64,000 nucleotides of DNA from Andreprevotia chitinilytica DSM 18519 (GTDB taxonomy: Bacteria; Pseudomonadota; Gammaproteobacteria; Burkholderiales; Chitinibacteraceae): NCBI RefSeq assembly GCF_000711875.1, contig NZ_JONM01000012.1, positions 1 to 64,000 of the forward strand, in the 5' to 3' direction. The notes beneath the pieces are model-generated. The model was not told the origin of the DNA. It searched no databases and was given only the letters and a program-made list of their open reading frames with translations. Each line of letters starts with the position of its first letter. The stretch's first letter is position 1. Position numbers and translations under genes: made by a program. Below, piece after piece: positions 63,824-64,000 of this stretch.

Positions 63824-64000
63824 ATGAAATACGCCGCCTTCTTTCGTAACGTCAATCTGGGCCGGCCGAATTCGCCGAGCAGGGTTCAACTTGAGCAGGC
63901 CTTTCTGGTTGCCGGTGCCGGCACGGCGCATTCGTTTCTCACCAACGGCACGCTGGTCTTTTCGATTCCAGCGAACGCCGATCCCTCCGCGACCTTGGCT
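63824..64000 (+). CDS. DUF1697 domain protein, N-terminal part
   Basis: The frame starts with MKYAAFFRNVNLGRPNSPSR and continues VQLEQAFLVAGAGTAHSFLT to the window edge (59 codons). The opening 'MKYAAFFRNVNLG' and the 'L..AF..AGA..A.SFL.NG...F' pattern are typical of DUF1697, a small cytoplasmic family of unknown function. The upstream region lacks a strong ribosome-binding site. Confidence 0.75.
   Translation, partial: MKYAAFFRNVNLGRPNSPSRVQLEQAFLVAGAGTAHSFLTNGTLVFSIPANADPSATLA

Overview
The window looks like a chromosomal segment of a GC-rich Gram-negative bacterium, most likely a betaproteobacterium. The basis is the type IV pilus/type II secretion-like cluster, MNIO (DUF692/DUF2063) pair, methyl-accepting chemotaxis protein, GGDEF proteins, Rhs toxin and the 'CCCTCACCC...CCTCTCCC' intergenic repeats common in that group. 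The assignment is by impression of protein families; no 16S or marker gene is present.

Layout. (1) 1-361 is the start of a PLP-dependent decarboxylase gene on the minus strand. (2) 696-5803 (+) is a five-gene cluster: a VioB-type ferritin-like protein, an 11-cysteine small protein, a DUF692/MNIO oxidase, its DUF2063 partner and a GT1-type glycosyltransferase. It looks like a RiPP (bufferin-like) modification locus with additional enzymes. (3) 5804-14959 (-) is a tightly overlapping nine-gene type II secretion/MSHA-like operon: GspF, GspE, a PilM-PilN-type fusion, PilO, a GspC/PilP-like protein, a cohesin-tailed secretin and three pseudopilins. (4) 15575-16854 (+) is a COG4705-type membrane protein with a small exported partner. 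(5) 17038-17907 (+) and 62535-63383 (-) are two copies, inverted and about 45 kb apart, of a cassette made of a promoter, a structured C4-like RNA leader, two overlapping small genes and a terminator. This is the most novel-looking element of the window. (6) 18665-20209 is a secreted GH54 alpha-L-arabinofuranosidase. (7) 20468-32465 is a polymorphic-toxin locus: a 3458-residue exported Rhs/YD-repeat protein with a nuclease-like tip, a probable immunity gene directly after it, an SMI1/KNR4 protein and a WGR-like protein. The tip, immunity and SMI1 genes are visibly more AT-rich than the Rhs core. (8) 33120-54765 holds one giant gene (7048 codons) for an exported multidomain Ig/CARDB/propeller protein with an HEILH metallopeptidase-like head, preceded by a small exported GspC-like protein. 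(9) 55605-62526 carries sensory and signalling genes: a double-PAS diguanylate cyclase, a chemoreceptor, a membrane-anchored solute-binding protein, and a GntR/UTRA regulator translationally coupled to a degenerate GGDEF protein. (10) 63824-64000 is the start of a DUF1697 gene.

How they may work together: the secretion-like operon could export the large envelope or extracellular proteins encoded nearby (giant protein, arabinofuranosidase), but this is inference only. The Rhs, immunity and SMI1 genes form a classical toxin-immunity module. The MNIO cluster probably modifies its cysteine-rich partner. Intergenic REP-like repeats are concentrated around the two giant genes and before 15575, which may have helped local rearrangement.
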